Shown one piece after another: positions 7,585 through 8,494 of a stretch of DNA of 8,494 bases. Where the stretch lies: positions 1 to 8,494 of the forward strand of contig JAJRPL010000325.1 of the NCBI GenBank assembly GCA_024280815.1, in the 5' to 3' direction. Numbering within the stretch: position 1 is the stretch's first letter; the number at the start of each line of letters is the position of its first letter. The notes under the pieces were generated by a model. It was not told the origin of the DNA and made no database searches. It worked only from the letters and a program-made list of their open reading frames with translations. A program made the translations under genes and the position numbers. Origin of the DNA: Bacteroidota bacterium. Its GTDB lineage: Bacteria; Bacteroidota; Bacteroidia; Flavobacteriales; Flavobacteriaceae.

Positions 7585-8201
7585 ATGGGAAGCGGAGGAA
7601 GCATACAACATATGATGAATAGTTTGCGTAACAACAAAAGTTTGTTACGTAAAAGAAGTATGTTTAAAAAAGAGCGAACCTTTTTAAGTACAAAAAAGAA
7701 TATTACAAAGCTGCACAAGGTAAAATTGATTTAAAAAAGGCTACCAAAGAAGAATTAATCCTTTTAAGAGAAAAAATAATAAAACAACGGAAAATTGAAA
7801 GTATTAGGTCTTGGGCAATTGTTTTGGTAGTGATGACTCCTCTAATATTATTAGGAATAAGTGCATCAAATAAAACTGATAAAAAAGAAAATGAGCGTAT
7901 TGAGATTGCAAAATAGAATTATTTAATTGAACATATTAATGATTACGCATATTATCTTGAAGAAGGTGATAAGTGGATTGAAAAAAAGAATTGGAACAAT
8001 GCAATCTATCGGTATGAACAGGCTGTAAAATTATTTCCAGAAGAATATGAGGCAAATTACAGATTGGCCTTATCATATAGTTATAGCTATACGCATGAAA
8101 ATAAACATTTTGAAACTGGAAAAGAATTAACTAATAGACTTTTAAAACATGCTCCTGAAAATCCTAACTTACTTGAATTAAAAGCTATATTTACTAAATA
8201 A
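7585..8201 (+). pseudogene. Membrane-anchored TPR-like protein, broken by frameshift and TAG
   Basis: The ATG at 7585 opens MGSGGSIQHMMNSLRNNKSL, which resembles the start of small Bacteroidota membrane proteins of unknown function. This frame stops at 7732-7734 after 49 residues, but from the A6 run at 7692-7697 the -1 frame gives a natural continuation: KKEYYKAAQGKIDLKKATKE. In corrected numbering a basic stretch leads into one membrane segment (about 76-95, SWAIVLVVMTPLILLGISAS). An in-frame TAG at 7914-7916 (codon 111) follows. The same frame then stays open to the TAA at 8199-8201 and encodes a TPR-like helical region: EEGDKWIEKKNWNNAIYRYE, QAVKLFPEEYEANYRLALSY, then a second weaker unit. 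No start codon is available in frame just after the TAG, which favours one original gene of about 205 residues over two genes. The role is unknown; a TPR region suggests protein binding. Two lesions make a true pseudogene more likely here than for secDF. Confidence 0.65.
7692..7698 (+). other. Frameshift site in the TPR-like gene (A-AAA-AAG)
   Basis: The zero-frame codons ACA AAA AAG place the heptamer A-AAA-AAG in phase for a -1 slip. This is the same heptamer used for programmed slippage in E. coli dnaX. After the slip, GAA TAT TAC AAA continues the coding sequence. One added A would also restore the frame. No stimulatory stem was recognised just downstream. Confidence 0.65.
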
Positions 8202-8213
8202 CATTATTAATTA

Positions 8214-8494
8214 ATGAAAAATAATCCTCAAGACTTAAAAAAAATAGCAACTGCTATTCTAGATAAATTGGCAATCTATTTACAAGAAAGTCAACAAGGA
8301 AAAGGAAAGGTGTTACAACAAAAGCCCGCTGAAGAAATAGCAGAAATTTTAAAACTAGAAAAGTGGGTAAAAGAAGGTGGACTAGACTTAAATACCACCA
8401 ATACTTTTATAGATGCTTATTTAGAAAATTCGCAACACATGCATCATCCACAATATATGGGACATCAGGTTGCTGTGCCACATGTAGCTTCTGG
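8214..8494 (+). CDS. PLP-dependent group II decarboxylase-like protein, N-terminal part
   Basis: The ATG at 8214 starts a frame that is open to the right edge, covering 93 residues. The N-terminal helical part (IATAILDKLAIYLQESQQGK) is followed by HMHHPQYMGHQVAVPHVAS, closely resembling the N-terminal segment of group II pyridoxal-phosphate decarboxylases (L-2,4-diaminobutyrate, glutamate or aromatic amino acid decarboxylase-like), where the HHPxYxGHQ region begins the fold before the cofactor domain. The catalytic lysine and the rest of the PLP fold lie beyond the window, so substrate cannot be assigned. The gene starts 12 bases after the upstream stop and no terminator lies between, so it may share a transcript with the broken TPR-like gene. 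Confidence 0.8.
   Translation, partial: MKNNPQDLKKIATAILDKLAIYLQESQQGKGKVLQQKPAEEIAEILKLEKWVKEGGLDLNTTNTFIDAYLENSQHMHHPQYMGHQVAVPHVAS

Noticed and set aside
1..8494. CRISPR array, tRNA, rRNA, riboswitch or complete insertion sequence
   Set aside because: No regularly spaced direct repeats, no cloverleaf-like segment, no rRNA-like sequence and no transposase frame were recognised; the only repeat-bounded unit is the four-helix-bundle cassette.

Overview
The window is strongly AT-rich and looks like chromosomal DNA of a member of Flavobacteriia (Bacteroidota). The reasons are a fused SecDF, a hypoxanthine phosphoribosyltransferase-adenylate kinase fusion, a short Obg GTPase without a C-terminal extension, start codons with no Shine-Dalgarno sequence, and a promoter of the Bacteroidota form TTG-N20-TAnnTTTG. 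It is mostly housekeeping DNA, with one accessory-looking cassette and one poorly known membrane/TPR gene.

Layout: positions 1-1560 (minus strand) carry formate-tetrahydrofolate ligase, cut by the left edge. A 179-base divergent promoter region follows. secDF (1740-4813, plus strand) is full length but interrupted by an apparent single-base frameshift in an A-run, and has an acidic repeat-bearing linker. A strong nested-hairpin terminator ends it and lies only 15 bases before the hpt-adk fusion gene (4902-6014). Between adk and obgE sits a four-helix-bundle (S23/IVP family) gene, itself frameshifted in an A-run. It is framed by an imperfect inverted repeat of about 38 bases that fills the adk-obgE gap almost exactly. 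obgE (6504-7496) is intact. Next is a broken gene (7585-8201) for a single-pass membrane protein with a C-terminal TPR-like region, carrying one A-run frameshift and one in-frame TAG. The window ends inside the start of a PLP-dependent group II decarboxylase-like gene (8214 onward).

Functionally, Fhs feeds one-carbon units to purine and formyl-Met synthesis, Hpt-Adk handles purine salvage and adenylate balance, ObgE acts in ribosome maturation, and SecDF drives protein export. No metabolic operon linking them is evident beyond co-direction.

The most notable observations are: (1) three separate -1 frameshifts in one window, each at an in-phase A-AAA-AAN heptamer; (2) the inverted-repeat cassette around the four-helix-bundle gene, built of degenerate 8-base units; (3) the Hpt-Adk fusion with a complete Adk start at the junction; and (4) a terminator that leaves no room for a separate hpt-adk promoter. 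The shared form of the frameshifts makes homopolymer error or A-tract mutation the first explanation to test, with programmed slippage as the alternative.
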